Positions 37,328 through 45,601 of a stretch of 64,000 bases of DNA are shown here, piece by piece. How positions within the stretch are numbered: the first letter of the stretch is position 1; each line of letters begins with the position of its first letter. The DNA is taken from contig NZ_PJJM01000093.1 in assembly GCF_002929805.1 (NCBI RefSeq), forward strand, positions 36,586-100,585. The letters run 5' to 3'. Made by a program: the position numbers and the translations under genes. Source of the stretch: Cryobacterium sp. Y50 (GTDB lineage: Bacteria > Actinomycetota > Actinomycetes > Actinomycetales > Microbacteriaceae). The notes under the pieces are model-generated. The model ran no database searches. It saw nothing but the letters and a program-made list of their open reading frames with translations, and had not been told where the DNA came from.

Positions 37328-37603
37328 ATGCTCAAGAAGCTCCTCGCCATCACCACACTGGCCGCGCTGACCCTCCTTACCGTGCCGGCCGCAGCATCCG
37401 CTGTCACCTACGTTCCCGACGAAAAGTCGTCCCTGGCCGTGACGGGTGCCGCGGTGCCGCCAGATGAAAAATATGTCGGCTACATCGGGCTCGCCTCCAC
37501 GGGCTACGACACCCCCATGCTCCTACTCGCAGGTGGTGGCGCCGCGCTCCTCCTCGGCCTCGCATTGGTGACCACGAGCAGGCGACAGCGCGCCACCGCC
37601 TGA
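37328..37603 (+). CDS. Small LAXTG-anchored cell-wall protein
   Basis: This 91-aa protein has a signal peptide (KKLLAITTLAALTLLTVPAAASA), only about 35 residues of mature sequence (YVPDEKSSLAVTGAAVPPDEKYVGYIG), then LASTG, a hydrophobic helix (PMLLLAGGGAALLLGLALV) and a basic tail (TSRRQRATA). This is a sortase sorting signal of the LAXTG type associated with class E sortases of high-GC Gram-positives. ATG 37328 has AGGAA 8 bp upstream. PDEK occurs twice in the mature part. The function is unknown. Confidence 0.85.
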   Translation: MLKKLLAITTLAALTLLTVPAAASAVTYVPDEKSSLAVTGAAVPPDEKYVGYIGLASTGYDTPMLLLAGGGAALLLGLALVTTSRRQRATA

Positions 37604-37654
37604 TCCGGTTGAACGACGCTGCACGGACCGCTCGTACTGGTCGGTGACAGCCCT

Positions 37655-37703
37655 GGCGAGCGGATGCGGGCGGCTCACACGCCGGCTGCGGCATCCGCTC
37701 GCC
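37655..37703 (+). terminator. Hairpin built from an inverted pair of the iterated motif
   Basis: GGCGAGCGGATGC (37655-37667) and GCATCCGCTCGCC (37691-37703) form a perfect 13-bp stem 52 bp after the LAXTG gene. Each arm contains one copy of the iterated ARCGGATGC motif, so the motif pair doubles as a terminator-like structure. Confidence 0.7.
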
Positions 37704-37707
37704 GAAC

Positions 37708-37764
37708 TATGAGTTTCACTCACCGAGTCATGAGTTGCGGGCCGATTTGAGCGGCACACTCATG
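37708..37764 (+). promoter_or_regulatory. Direct repeats upstream of the two-component operon
   Basis: TATGAGTT (37708-37715) and CATGAGTT (37729-37736) are 21 bp apart, two helical turns. A third copy, CATGAGTG, is on the other strand (37757-37764). They lie 58-114 bp before the kinase gene and may be the autoregulatory site of its response regulator; this is only a positional inference. Confidence 0.4.
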
Positions 37765-37821
37765 GGAACAGCACCCCGTTCACGGACTCCCACTTGCGCC
37801 CCCAGTGGTTAGGATACCGCC

Positions 37822-39201
37822 ATGGGGAAAATGGGCATGGCGAGACACCACGCGGACTATGCCCGATCCCTGTGGGAATTTCAGATCGTAGTGCTCGGGG
37901 CGCTGCTGGTCGTGGGCACGGCCGTGGTGGTGGGCCGCTCGAACACCCTCGACCCGGTGCTGTACGCCTGCGGGGCAGCCATGATCGTGCTCGTGACACT
38001 CGCGACCGTTCTGTGGAGCCGCACCGCACTATTTCAGCGGTTGTCACTACTGGTACCCCTGGTGGATATTCTGGGGATCCGTTTAACGGCGCTGGCCGAC
38101 GATCCCATGCTTTCCGGCGGGGCGCTGCTGCTCATGCTGCCGATCATCTGGATCGCCTATTCCTTCGGCCCGTGGGGTTTCGTGATCTGCCTCACCGTCG
38201 TGATCGCGACAAGCCCGAACAACTTTTTCGCGGGCTACGCCGAATTCGACTCCAGGGAGTTCACCCGCCTCGTCGCTTTTCCGCTGACCATGATCATTAT
38301 GTCGGCGGCAGCGGGGGTGTCGGGCACACGAATCCGTCGTAAACGCCGCGAACTGGCAGCACAGACGGCGCTCACCGAACAGGCAGTGCGGGCCCGAGAC
38401 GACCTGATCGAGTCGGTCGTCCACGAACTGCGCACTCCGCTCACTTCTATTTTGGGCAACGCCGAGCTGGTGCAGCGCTCGAGCGAGCAGGCACAGACGG
38501 TGAAGCGGCGAGCCGGGGTAATTGTGCGGGGCGTCGAGCAGATGGAGACGATCCTCGCCGATCTGCTGCTGGCGCGCAGCACCGGCACCCCTCAGCTAGA
38601 GCTGCACCGCGCGGCGACCGACGTTCGGGTGCTGATCGATCATTCCCTGGCTGAGAGCCGTGCTGCCGCCGATGCGCGGCAGGTCACCATCGATGTCATC
38701 GCCGCCGACTTGGCCTGGGCCGAGGTCGACCCGAATCGCATTCGGCAGGTCTTCGACAATCTGCTCACCAACGCCCTCAAGTACAACCGCGTCGGCGGCA
38801 CGGTGACCGTGAGCGAGACACGCGATGGCGACACGGTGACGTTTGCGATTACCGACAGCGGATGCGGAATCGCTGCGGCCGATCGCGCGCGGGTTTTCGA
38901 GCCGTACTTTCGCACCGAGTCGGCACGGCTGTCAACCCAGACCGGTACCGGGCTGGGCCTCGGAATCAGTCGCGACATCGCGCGGCGGCACGGCGGCGAT
39001 CTGCGCCTGGCACACTCGTCGACTGCGGGCAGCCGGTTCGAGCTCACGCTGCCGCTCACTGCGCTGCCGGTACCCACACCGCTGCGCGCGACCGCGACCG
39101 CAGCGGTGTTGACTGGAATCAGCGGTGTAGACGCCGACACCCGCAAAGGCGCCCGCACCTGGGAACCACCGGTCGAACCCAGACCGGTAGCACGCAGCTA
39201 A
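37822..39201 (+). CDS. Membrane sensor histidine kinase
   Basis: This 459-aa protein has four to six N-terminal hydrophobic helices (about residues 18-165) with no large extracellular domain. The HisKA helix has the phosphorylated His201 in VVHELRTPLTSILGN, and the HATPase_c domain shows N box NLLTNALKYN, G1 DSGCGIAA and G2 TGTGLGLGISRDIARRHGG. The C-terminal 45 residues are disordered-looking. The signal is unknown. It is followed after 53 bp by its response regulator. Confidence 0.93.
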   Translation: MGKMGMARHHADYARSLWEFQIVVLGALLVVGTAVVVGRSNTLDPVLYACGAAMIVLVTLATVLWSRTALFQRLSLLVPLVDILGIRLTALADDPMLSGGALLLMLPIIWIAYSFGPWGFVICLTVVIATSPNNFFAGYAEFDSREFTRLVAFPLTMIIMSAAAGVSGTRIRRKRRELAAQTALTEQAVRARDDLIESVVHELRTPLTSILGNAELVQRSSEQAQTVKRRAGVIVRGVEQMETILADLLLARSTGTPQLELHRAATDVRVLIDHSLAESRAAADARQVTIDVIAADLAWAEVDPNRIRQVFDNLLTNALKYNRVGGTVTVSETRDGDTVTFAITDSGCGIAAADRARVFEPYFRTESARLSTQTGTGLGLGISRDIARRHGGDLRLAHSSTAGSRFELTLPLTALPVPTPLRATATAAVLTGISGVDADTRKGARTWEPPVEPRPVARS

Positions 39202-39254
39202 TACGCCGATCAGACGGGTAAAGTTCGAGTGGCACGCAAAACAGGGGGGGCGCC

Positions 39255-39989
39255 ATGACCGAGATCGTTGAACGCGTGGCCGTGGTGATCGAAGATGACG
39301 CCGATATTGGCGAGGTGCTCGAGGCCATTCTCATCGAGGCCGGATTTGTCGTGAAGATCGCCTGCACCGGCGCCGCGGGCGTGCAGCTCGTGCAAGACCT
39401 GAACCCAACCCTGACGACCCTCGACGTCAACATGCCCGGCATGGACGGTTTCGAAACCCTCAAACGCATTCGCCTACTCACCGACCGGAGCATCATCATG
39501 ATCTCCGCCCGCTTCGAAGAGATCGACGTCGTGCGCGGCCTGAGCGCCGGAGCCGACGATTTCGTGGCCAAGCCGTTTAGAACCGGGGAGCTGCGCGCCC
39601 GCATCGACGCCGTGCTACGACGAGCGACGGCTGCAGCTGATCCCGATCTATTGGCAAGCGGCTGGCTGCAGCATGACGGCCTGCGTCTCAACCCCGAACG
39701 GCGCCTCGTAGAGGTAGGTGGGGGATCTGTTTTGCTGACGCGCAGCGAATTCGACCTGCTCGCGAGCCTGATCCAGCCCGGCAACAGGGTGCACAGCAAG
39801 GCCGAACTCATTCTGAAGTTGCACGGAGAGAGCTACGCCACGAGCGGTCTCGTGGCAGATTCCGACCGGCGCTCGCTCGAGGTGCACGTGGCCAATGTGC
39901 GCAAGAAAATCGGGCGTACGAGCTCGGGGGCCGAGCGAATCGAAACCGTGCGCGGCATCGGCTACCGCCTGGCGGCCGCGGGCTCGTAG
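39255..39989 (+). CDS. OmpR/PhoB-type response regulator
   Basis: This 244-aa cytosolic regulator has a receiver domain with acidic pocket EDDAD and phospho-acceptor Asp in LTTLDVNMPGMDG (about residue 55), the switch Ser in MISARFEE, and Lys in VAKPF. It also has a C-terminal winged helix (LLTRSEFDLLASLIQPGNRVHSK and IETVRGIGYRL). It is paired with the upstream kinase. Target genes are unknown; the neighbouring LAXTG gene and direct repeats are candidates. Confidence 0.94.
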   Translation: MTEIVERVAVVIEDDADIGEVLEAILIEAGFVVKIACTGAAGVQLVQDLNPTLTTLDVNMPGMDGFETLKRIRLLTDRSIIMISARFEEIDVVRGLSAGADDFVAKPFRTGELRARIDAVLRRATAAADPDLLASGWLQHDGLRLNPERRLVEVGGGSVLLTRSEFDLLASLIQPGNRVHSKAELILKLHGESYATSGLVADSDRRSLEVHVANVRKKIGRTSSGAERIETVRGIGYRLAAAGS

Positions 39990-40059
39990 CCCGGCGCAGC
40001 GCAACCCAACCCGCGTCGGTCGACCTGAGTCGAAGGGTCTGTGACCGAGTTTGCGCTCA

Positions 40060-40515
40060 CTAGTCGGCCATCAACTGTTCGCGAATATAAATGTTCGCCG
40101 AAGTACTTGCACCGTCGTCCCGTGCCATTGCCTGGAGGTATCGACGATCGGTGGAAGAGAGTGCCTGCACGGCGGGCGCATGAACGAGATCCCCGAGCCG
40201 GGTACTGGCTTCGGGGATGGCCCGGTTAGCGTGCGTGGCCGTGATGGTGGCGCTATCGCCCGCGTATCGCCACAGACGATGACCGACGCAGGCAAGCCCG
40301 GGCGTGCGTCTTCCGTGATAGTGAGCCTGATCCTCGATTGCATTGAGCGTCGCCGTCTTGCTCGTACCACCGGCGCCTCTGATGAGCATCGCTCGATCTG
40401 GAGCGCCAGGGCCATCGGTAATCGCTTCATCGGCTTCACGAATGATCGACCGCCGGCCGACCAGCACAGGTGGCGTGACACCAAAAGTCGGCGTAAACGG
40501 AATCGGCCCGCTCAT
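40060..40515 (-). pseudogene. Remnant of an AAA/ORC1-like ATPase gene
   Basis: The 151-aa frame joins an N-terminal piece of a common actinobacterial ATPase (TPTFGVTPPVLVGR...DGPGAPDRAMLIRGAGGTSKTATLNAIED) directly to a piece resembling its C-terminal winged-helix region (LSSTDRRYLQAMARDDG). The roughly 250 residues between are gone. The P-loop reads GAGGTSKT where GxxGxGKT is expected. Family members are about 400 aa. I infer an internally deleted, non-functional gene marking the edge between the core and the catabolic region. Confidence 0.65.
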
Positions 40516-41079
40516 ACCGCTCCTCTAAATTTCTATTAATCCGTATTAATTTTATATACCGAGCGTACGCGCGCTCCTTTTTCATGTCGACGCTGCTCAC
40601 CGTTATGCTCTTCCACGTGTTCGCGGTCATCGCGCTCGCGGTGTGGTTGAGCGGTTCGAAAAACGTATTATTCTTTCAGGGATGCGTCGGAATCAACGGT
40701 CAACGCTTTCACACGATCAAATTTCAATCGATGACAGCAGATGCCGAATGGCCAGCCACCCCAGATACCCTTAGTTTTCAAGACTATTAGCGTCTTTTCA
40801 TTTTTCAATAGGGCGTCAATATTCTTGTCATGGATTCGCTGGAGAGCCCCCTATGCGCCGAACGCGGACGTGCATATGGCGCTTTCGCGAGTCGCGCAGG
40901 GTGCACGCTGCAGTCTCTCCCAGCAGAGTTTTCCATAGGCGCATTCAAGCCGAGGCGAGATGGCTGAGTTCTGCACGCGGCTCGCCTTACCCCGCCCGGT
41001 CGAGGTGCGAGGCCCGACGCACGAGGCGCGTGATACGAGCGATCGAGACCAGGCGTGCGAGCAACCCGGCGGCGGCCCG
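40516..41079. other. AT-richer gene-poor stretch
   Basis: No recognisable gene is present in these 564 bp. The left half (40520-40850) is clearly less GC-rich than its surroundings. A 68-codon plus-strand frame at 40584-40790 starts with a hydrophobic stretch, but has no ribosome site or family I recognise. The right half is normal GC, but its open frames have no support. It could be decayed sequence left by insertion or deletion. Confidence 0.5.
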
Positions 41080-41967
41080 CTACTTGGCCAGGTTCACTCC
41101 GGCGTCGGAGGCGAGAACCTTGATGAGAGCGGATGCATTCTCTTCGCCGTATCCGGCGTCAAAGGCTCGCTCGATGGTTGAAACGGTGGCCATCGTGCCC
41201 GGTACCGCCACATCGAGACTTTCGGCGAAGTCCTTCACGAGGTTGCCGTCCTTGAGCATGAGCTTGAGCGCAAAGCTTGGGGAATAGTCATCCGCGATAA
41301 CCGCAGAACCGACACCATCAAAGATTGGAGAGCGAAAGTCGGTGACCGAAAATACGCCGAGAACGTCGTGAAGATTAAGACCGGCTTTTTTCGCGAGGGA
41401 CAGTGACTCCCCCAGCGCTTCCAGCTGGGCAGCAACCACGAGGTTTCCCACGAGCTTCATCTTCGCGCCATTCCCCGACGGCCCCATGTAGTGCATGGTG
41501 GCACTGATCGGCTCCAGCACGACTTTGGAACTTTCGAAGGTCGCTTCATCCCCGCCAACGACGATCCACAGACCTCCGTTGGCCGCCTCTCCCTTGGATC
41601 CAAAAACAGGCGCGTCGAGAAAGCGCACGCCGCGCGCAGAAAAGGCCGCGGCTTCAGCTGCGCTGGCGGCCGGGGAGATGGTCGACAGGTCGATGACAAT
41701 CGACGTGACATCGACGCTCGCCGCAATTCCCCGGGCTCCGAGAACGACATCGGTGACTGCCACGTCGTCGGCCAGGGCATACATCACGAACTCGGCACCG
41801 GCGACGGCTTTTGCAATGCTGTCGGAAACAACAATACGCTCCGACGGCAACGCATCGGTCGCGACGGTGCTGCGGTTCCAGACCGTAACGTCGTGCCCGC
41901 CAGCAACGAGGTTGGCGACCATGCCTTGTCCCATGGTGCCTAAACCGATAAATGCGACTGCGCTCAT
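41080..41967 (-). CDS. NAD(P)-dependent beta-hydroxyacid dehydrogenase
   Basis: This 295-aa enzyme is of the 3-hydroxyisobutyrate/tartronate semialdehyde/threonate dehydrogenase family. The Rossmann motif FIGLGTMGQGMVANL is at 6-20, the substrate loop DAPVFGSKGEAANGG near 118, and the catalytic Lys in GNGAKMKLVGN near 170. It oxidises a small hydroxyacid; which one is not clear. It lies 12 bp downstream of a DeoR-family regulator gene on the same strand, so it belongs to the sugar module to its right. Confidence 0.9.
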   Translation of the reverse strand: MSAVAFIGLGTMGQGMVANLVAGGHDVTVWNRSTVATDALPSERIVVSDSIAKAVAGAEFVMYALADDVAVTDVVLGARGIAASVDVTSIVIDLSTISPAASAAEAAAFSARGVRFLDAPVFGSKGEAANGGLWIVVGGDEATFESSKVVLEPISATMHYMGPSGNGAKMKLVGNLVVAAQLEALGESLSLAKKAGLNLHDVLGVFSVTDFRSPIFDGVGSAVIADDYSPSFALKLMLKDGNLVKDFAESLDVAVPGTMATVSTIERAFDAGYGEENASALIKVLASDAGVNLAK

Positions 41968-41979
41968 GTTATTCCTGAC

Positions 41980-42750
41980 TTATAGAAGGGTTCGCGTCAC
42001 CGGTACGCGAATGATGGGGACTGGGTAGTTTGCGGCGACGATCGGATCGAACAGATCGTCGGTGATTCCCGCCGTCATCTGAGCGAGTGAAAAGACGCGA
42101 AAGAGCGCCTGACGCTCAAATTTGGAACTGTCCGCAACGAGAAAGGCAGACGTTGCAATGGAGAGCATCGTTTGTTTCAGCTCTAGCTCGTACCCATTGG
42201 TATTGGTGATGCCGTTCGCATTGACGGCATCCGCACCAAACACGGCGACGTCAACCTTGAGTTTCTTCAGTTGAGTGACTGCGTTGTCACCCCAGAGGGT
42301 ATAGACATTCGGCAGCAACTCGCCGCCCAGAACGACGACGTGCGCATGCTTATGCGTTGCAATTTCGAGGCCAATGCGCAGATCGTTGGTGATCAACGTG
42401 AGACCACTGCGGTTGCTCAGGTGACGGGCGACTTCGAGGGTGGTTGACCCGCTATCGAGGAGCACGGTTTGCCCGTCACCGATTCGTTCGGCCATGGCCG
42501 CGCCAATAGCTGACTTTTCGGTGCCATGCTGTCGCTCCTTCACGCTGAAAGGAACGTCCTGCCGCGAAGCCGGCTCCGGTAGCGAGGCCCCACCATGACT
42601 GCGTTCAATCGTGCCGAGCTTCTCAAGCTTCTCGAGATCACGTCGAATGGTGGAGGCGTCAACGCCGAGGGCAGATGCGAGGGCGCCAACCTGCTGATAT
42701 CCGGCTTCTTCAACCATTTTCAGAATGATCGACTGTCGAAGTTTGCTCAC
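41980..42750 (-). CDS. DeoR-family transcriptional regulator 1
   Basis: This 256-aa regulator has an N-terminal helix-turn-helix (QVGALASALGVDASTIRRDLEKLEKLGTIERSHGG) and a sugar-phosphate-sensing domain (ILLDSGSTTLEVA-like VLLDSGSTTLEVARHL, GGELLPNVYTLWGD, FGADAVNANGITNTN). It is divergent from the ABC importer operon and upstream of the dehydrogenase, and likely represses both until a sugar phosphate binds. Confidence 0.93.
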   Translation of the reverse strand: MSKLRQSIILKMVEEAGYQQVGALASALGVDASTIRRDLEKLEKLGTIERSHGGASLPEPASRQDVPFSVKERQHGTEKSAIGAAMAERIGDGQTVLLDSGSTTLEVARHLSNRSGLTLITNDLRIGLEIATHKHAHVVVLGGELLPNVYTLWGDNAVTQLKKLKVDVAVFGADAVNANGITNTNGYELELKQTMLSIATSAFLVADSSKFERQALFRVFSLAQMTAGITDDLFDPIVAANYPVPIIRVPVTRTLL

Positions 42751-42777
42751 GTGCCCCCCGTGCTGAGTCTTTTATAA

Positions 42778-42876
42778 CATTTGCGCGACATATACGGAAT
42801 TCTTGCACGTTTCTGCGCGAAATTACATATTTCTGCCTAAATCTGTTTGACAAGTGCGCAAACGCACCGCATTCTA
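42778..42876. promoter_or_regulatory. DeoR1 / ABC-operon control region
   Basis: The 211-bp divergent gap is AT-rich. TTTCTGC occurs at 42810-42816 and 42830-42836, both followed by an AAAT run, 20 bp apart; TTTGCGCGACAT lies at 42779-42790. A -35-like TTGACA is at 42847-42852, with a poor -10 near 42870-42876, reading toward the binding-protein gene. The TTTCTGC copies are candidate DeoR operators. Confidence 0.45.
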
Positions 42877-42961
42877 GAAACACAAAATGCGCTGGCCCTT
42901 CTGAGGCCAACGCCGGGGGCGTCTAAAGACATCACCTGATCCGCACACAAAGGAGTGAAAG

Positions 42962-43999
42962 ATGAAGCGCAGAGGCTATAAGTCTTTGGCGGTTGCCGGT
43001 CTGGCAGCACTGGCCTTGACGGCCTGTGGAACGACCGGCAGCACGGGCGGCGGCGACAACGCCTCGGGGTCCATCGCCCCAGAGGACATGACGATGGTGA
43101 CGGTCGTCAAGATCGCCGGTGTTGGTTGGTTTGACCGCATGGAGGTCGGCGTCGACAGCTACGCCGCCCGCACCGGAGTTGACGCCCGCCAGCAGGGCGC
43201 CGACGATGCCAGCCCGGAAAAGCAGATCCAGATCATTCAGGACCTTCTGCCGCAGTCCCCGACCGCCATCACGGTGGTCCCAAACTCCCCCGAAGCCTTG
43301 GAAAACATCCTTACTCAGGCCCGCGAGCAGGGGATCATTGTCGTCGCTCACGAAGCTGCCGGTATGAAAAACGTCGACGTTGATATTGAAGCGTTCGACA
43401 ACAATTCCTACGGCCGGTTGATCATGGAAAACCTCGGCGACTGCATGGGCGGCACGGGCGAGTACGCAGCCTTCGTTGGAGGGCTCACTGCCAAGACGCA
43501 CATGGACTGGGTCGGCGGCGCACAGGAATACGCCGATGAGAACTTCCCAGAAATCACTCGGGTCTCCGACCCGATCGAGTCCAAGGAAGATGAGAACACG
43601 GCCTACCAGCGGGCCAAGGAAGTTCTCGCCAAATACCCGAACATCAAGGGATTCCAAGGCTCAGCAGGAACTGACGTCGCAGGCATCGCCCGCGCCGTGC
43701 AGGAAGCGGGGCTGCAGGATGACGTCTGCGTAATGGGCACATCGATTCCCTCGGTCGCCAAGAAATACCTTGAAGACGGCTCCATCGACAAGGCCTTCTT
43801 CTGGGACCCGGCACTCGCCGGAGAAGCGATGCTCGCCGCCGCCCAGATTTTGGCCAATGGCGACACCATCAAAGAAGGTACCGACCTCGGCGTTGAAGGT
43901 TACAACTCGCTGATCCCGGTTGAAGGCATCGCCAATGCGTTCAACGGCAATGCATCGATCATCGTGGATAAGGACAACGTCGGCGACTTCGACTTCTAA
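42962..43999 (+). CDS. Sugar (AI-2/rhamnose-type) ABC transporter substrate-binding lipoprotein
   Basis: This 345-aa protein has a lipobox (LAALALTAC) and a periplasmic-binding-protein type I fold. The mature start MVTVVKIAGVGWFDRMEVGVDSYA, DASPEKQIQIIQDLL, and NSPEALENILTQAREQGIIVVAHEA match the LsrB/RhaS branch of pentose-type binding proteins. AAAGGAG lies 6 bp before the ATG. It is the first gene of a run with an ATPase, two permeases, dhaK and dhaL. The ligand is probably a small sugar, polyol or AI-2-like furanose; sequence alone does not decide. Confidence 0.92.
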   Translation: MKRRGYKSLAVAGLAALALTACGTTGSTGGGDNASGSIAPEDMTMVTVVKIAGVGWFDRMEVGVDSYAARTGVDARQQGADDASPEKQIQIIQDLLPQSPTAITVVPNSPEALENILTQAREQGIIVVAHEAAGMKNVDVDIEAFDNNSYGRLIMENLGDCMGGTGEYAAFVGGLTAKTHMDWVGGAQEYADENFPEITRVSDPIESKEDENTAYQRAKEVLAKYPNIKGFQGSAGTDVAGIARAVQEAGLQDDVCVMGTSIPSVAKKYLEDGSIDKAFFWDPALAGEAMLAAAQILANGDTIKEGTDLGVEGYNSLIPVEGIANAFNGNASIIVDKDNVGDFDF

Positions 44000-44013
44000 G
44001 AACAGCAGCCACA

Positions 44014-44074
44014 GGGGATCCATCGCACCTGCAGCGATGGATCCCCTTCAGCGAAGGATCCCCTTCAGCGAAGG
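44014..44074 (+). promoter_or_regulatory. Perfect hairpin plus duplicated ribosome-binding segment
   Basis: GGGGATCCATCGC (44014-44026) and its exact complement (44034-44046) form a 13-bp hairpin just after the binding-protein gene. It overlaps a 17-bp unit, ATCCCCTTCAGCGAAGG, present twice in tandem (44041-44057, 44058-44074). Each unit ends in the Shine-Dalgarno-like GAAGG and can fold it against its own CCTTC. The second GAAGG is 6 bp before the ATPase ATG. Confidence 0.8.
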
Positions 44075-44080
44075 ATCAGC

Positions 44081-45601
44081 ATGAGCAACACAGACTCCAC
44101 CGCACCCGATCGCTCAGTTCCCGTGCTCGAGGCACGCAACATCGTCAAGACCTATGGGGGCGTGACTGCCCTCAAAGGGGTATCACTCACGCTAACCTCA
44201 GGCCACGTTCATTGTTTGGCTGGCGAAAACGGATGCGGTAAGTCAACTCTGATCAAGATCATCAGCGGCGCTGAACGCCCGGATTCCGGTGAAATCCTGA
44301 TCGACGGAGTTTCGCATCCATTCATGACTCCCAAGAAGGCCATCCAGCTGGGCATCCAGGTCATTTACCAGGACTTCTCGCTGTTTCCAAACCTCACAGT
44401 GGCAGAGAACATCGTGCTGACCTCCGCCGTCGCCCAAAAGCGTAAGACGTTTTCTCTCGCCCAGAGCCGCCCGCGCGCTCACGCTATCGTGCAGGAGCTG
44501 GGTCTCACTCTCAACCTCGATGCCTACGTGGAAACGCTCTCGGTGGCAGACCGCCAGCTCACAGCAATCTGTCGGGCGCTGATCAACGACGCCCGGGTCA
44601 TCATCATGGACGAGCCAACGACGGCGTTGACTCACACCGAGGTCGACCGGTTGTTCGCACTGGTACGAAAACTTCAGGCCCGCGGAGTGGCCCTGATGTT
44701 TGTCAGTCACAAACTAGAAGAAGCCCTGTCGATCTCGCAGGACATCACAATCTTGCGCAGCGGCGATCGCGTCTCATCAGGCTCAGCGACAGACTTCGAC
44801 CGCAGATCGATCTCTCGCCATATGACCGGTCGCGACATCGACGAGTCTCGGGTCATCAACCCACCCCAGTATGACGAACGGCCCGTGCTGGAAGTGCACG
44901 CTCTCACCCGCATGGGCGAATTCGAGAACATCACATTCGACCTGCACCGCGGTGAAATCCTGGGAATTACCGGGCTGCTCGGCTCGGGCCGTTCCGAGAT
45001 CGCCGAATCGCTGTTCGGAGTGTTGCCGGCCGAGTCCGGGGACACTACCGTCAACGGCAGCAAAGTGCACATCCGTAGCATCCGCGATGCCATCGACGCC
45101 GGAATCGGCTACGTGCCCGAGGACCGGCTCACACAGGGGCTTTTCCTGGACAAATCCATCGCCGACAACATGATCGCCAGCTCACTCGACAAATATCGTA
45201 TGAAAAATCACCTGCTCGATAACAAACGAATCGCCCGGACCATCTCGGTTTTTTTCGACAAACTACACATCAAGGCTCCCAATGTGAGCGCCCCAGTGCG
45301 GAGTCTCTCTGGCGGAAACGCGCAGCGTGTCGTCCTGGCCAAATGGCTCGCCAATCAACCCCAAATTCTCATTCTCAACGGTCCGACAGTAGGCGTTGAC
45401 GTTGGGTCAAAGGAAGAGATCCTCACCCTCCTGCGCGCCGAGGCCGCGCACGGAATGGGGCTCATCGTTATTTCCGACGACGTTCCCGAGCTCGTCTCTG
45501 TGTGTAATCGCATCATTGTCATTCAGCAAGGCCGGTTGACGTCGTCGTTCACCGGCGACGAAATTCAGGTCGATGCGATCCAAGAACGGATGTCCGCATG
45601 A
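44081..45601 (+). CDS. Sugar ABC transporter ATP-binding protein
   Basis: This 506-aa protein has two fused ABC domains, as in RbsA/LsrA. Domain 1 has Walker A GENGCGKSTLIKIISG, a signature-like TLSVADRQLTAICRAL and Walker B VIIMDEPTTALTHTEV. Domain 2 has the divergent P-loop LLGSGRSEIAESLFG, SLSGGNAQRVVLAKWLA and ILILNGPTVGVDVGSKEEI. In domain 2 Asn-Gly replaces the usual Asp-Glu of Walker B, so it is probably catalytically weak. Its stop overlaps the next permease by 4 bp. Confidence 0.96.
   Translation: MSNTDSTAPDRSVPVLEARNIVKTYGGVTALKGVSLTLTSGHVHCLAGENGCGKSTLIKIISGAERPDSGEILIDGVSHPFMTPKKAIQLGIQVIYQDFSLFPNLTVAENIVLTSAVAQKRKTFSLAQSRPRAHAIVQELGLTLNLDAYVETLSVADRQLTAICRALINDARVIIMDEPTTALTHTEVDRLFALVRKLQARGVALMFVSHKLEEALSISQDITILRSGDRVSSGSATDFDRRSISRHMTGRDIDESRVINPPQYDERPVLEVHALTRMGEFENITFDLHRGEILGITGLLGSGRSEIAESLFGVLPAESGDTTVNGSKVHIRSIRDAIDAGIGYVPEDRLTQGLFLDKSIADNMIASSLDKYRMKNHLLDNKRIARTISVFFDKLHIKAPNVSAPVRSLSGGNAQRVVLAKWLANQPQILILNGPTVGVDVGSKEEILTLLRAEAAHGMGLIVISDDVPELVSVCNRIIVIQQGRLTSSFTGDEIQVDAIQERMSA

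Noticed and set aside
40584-40790. 68-codon plus-strand frame with a hydrophobic N-terminus
   Set aside because: No Shine-Dalgarno, no recognised family, and located in AT-richer, apparently decayed DNA; reported only as part of the gene-poor stretch.
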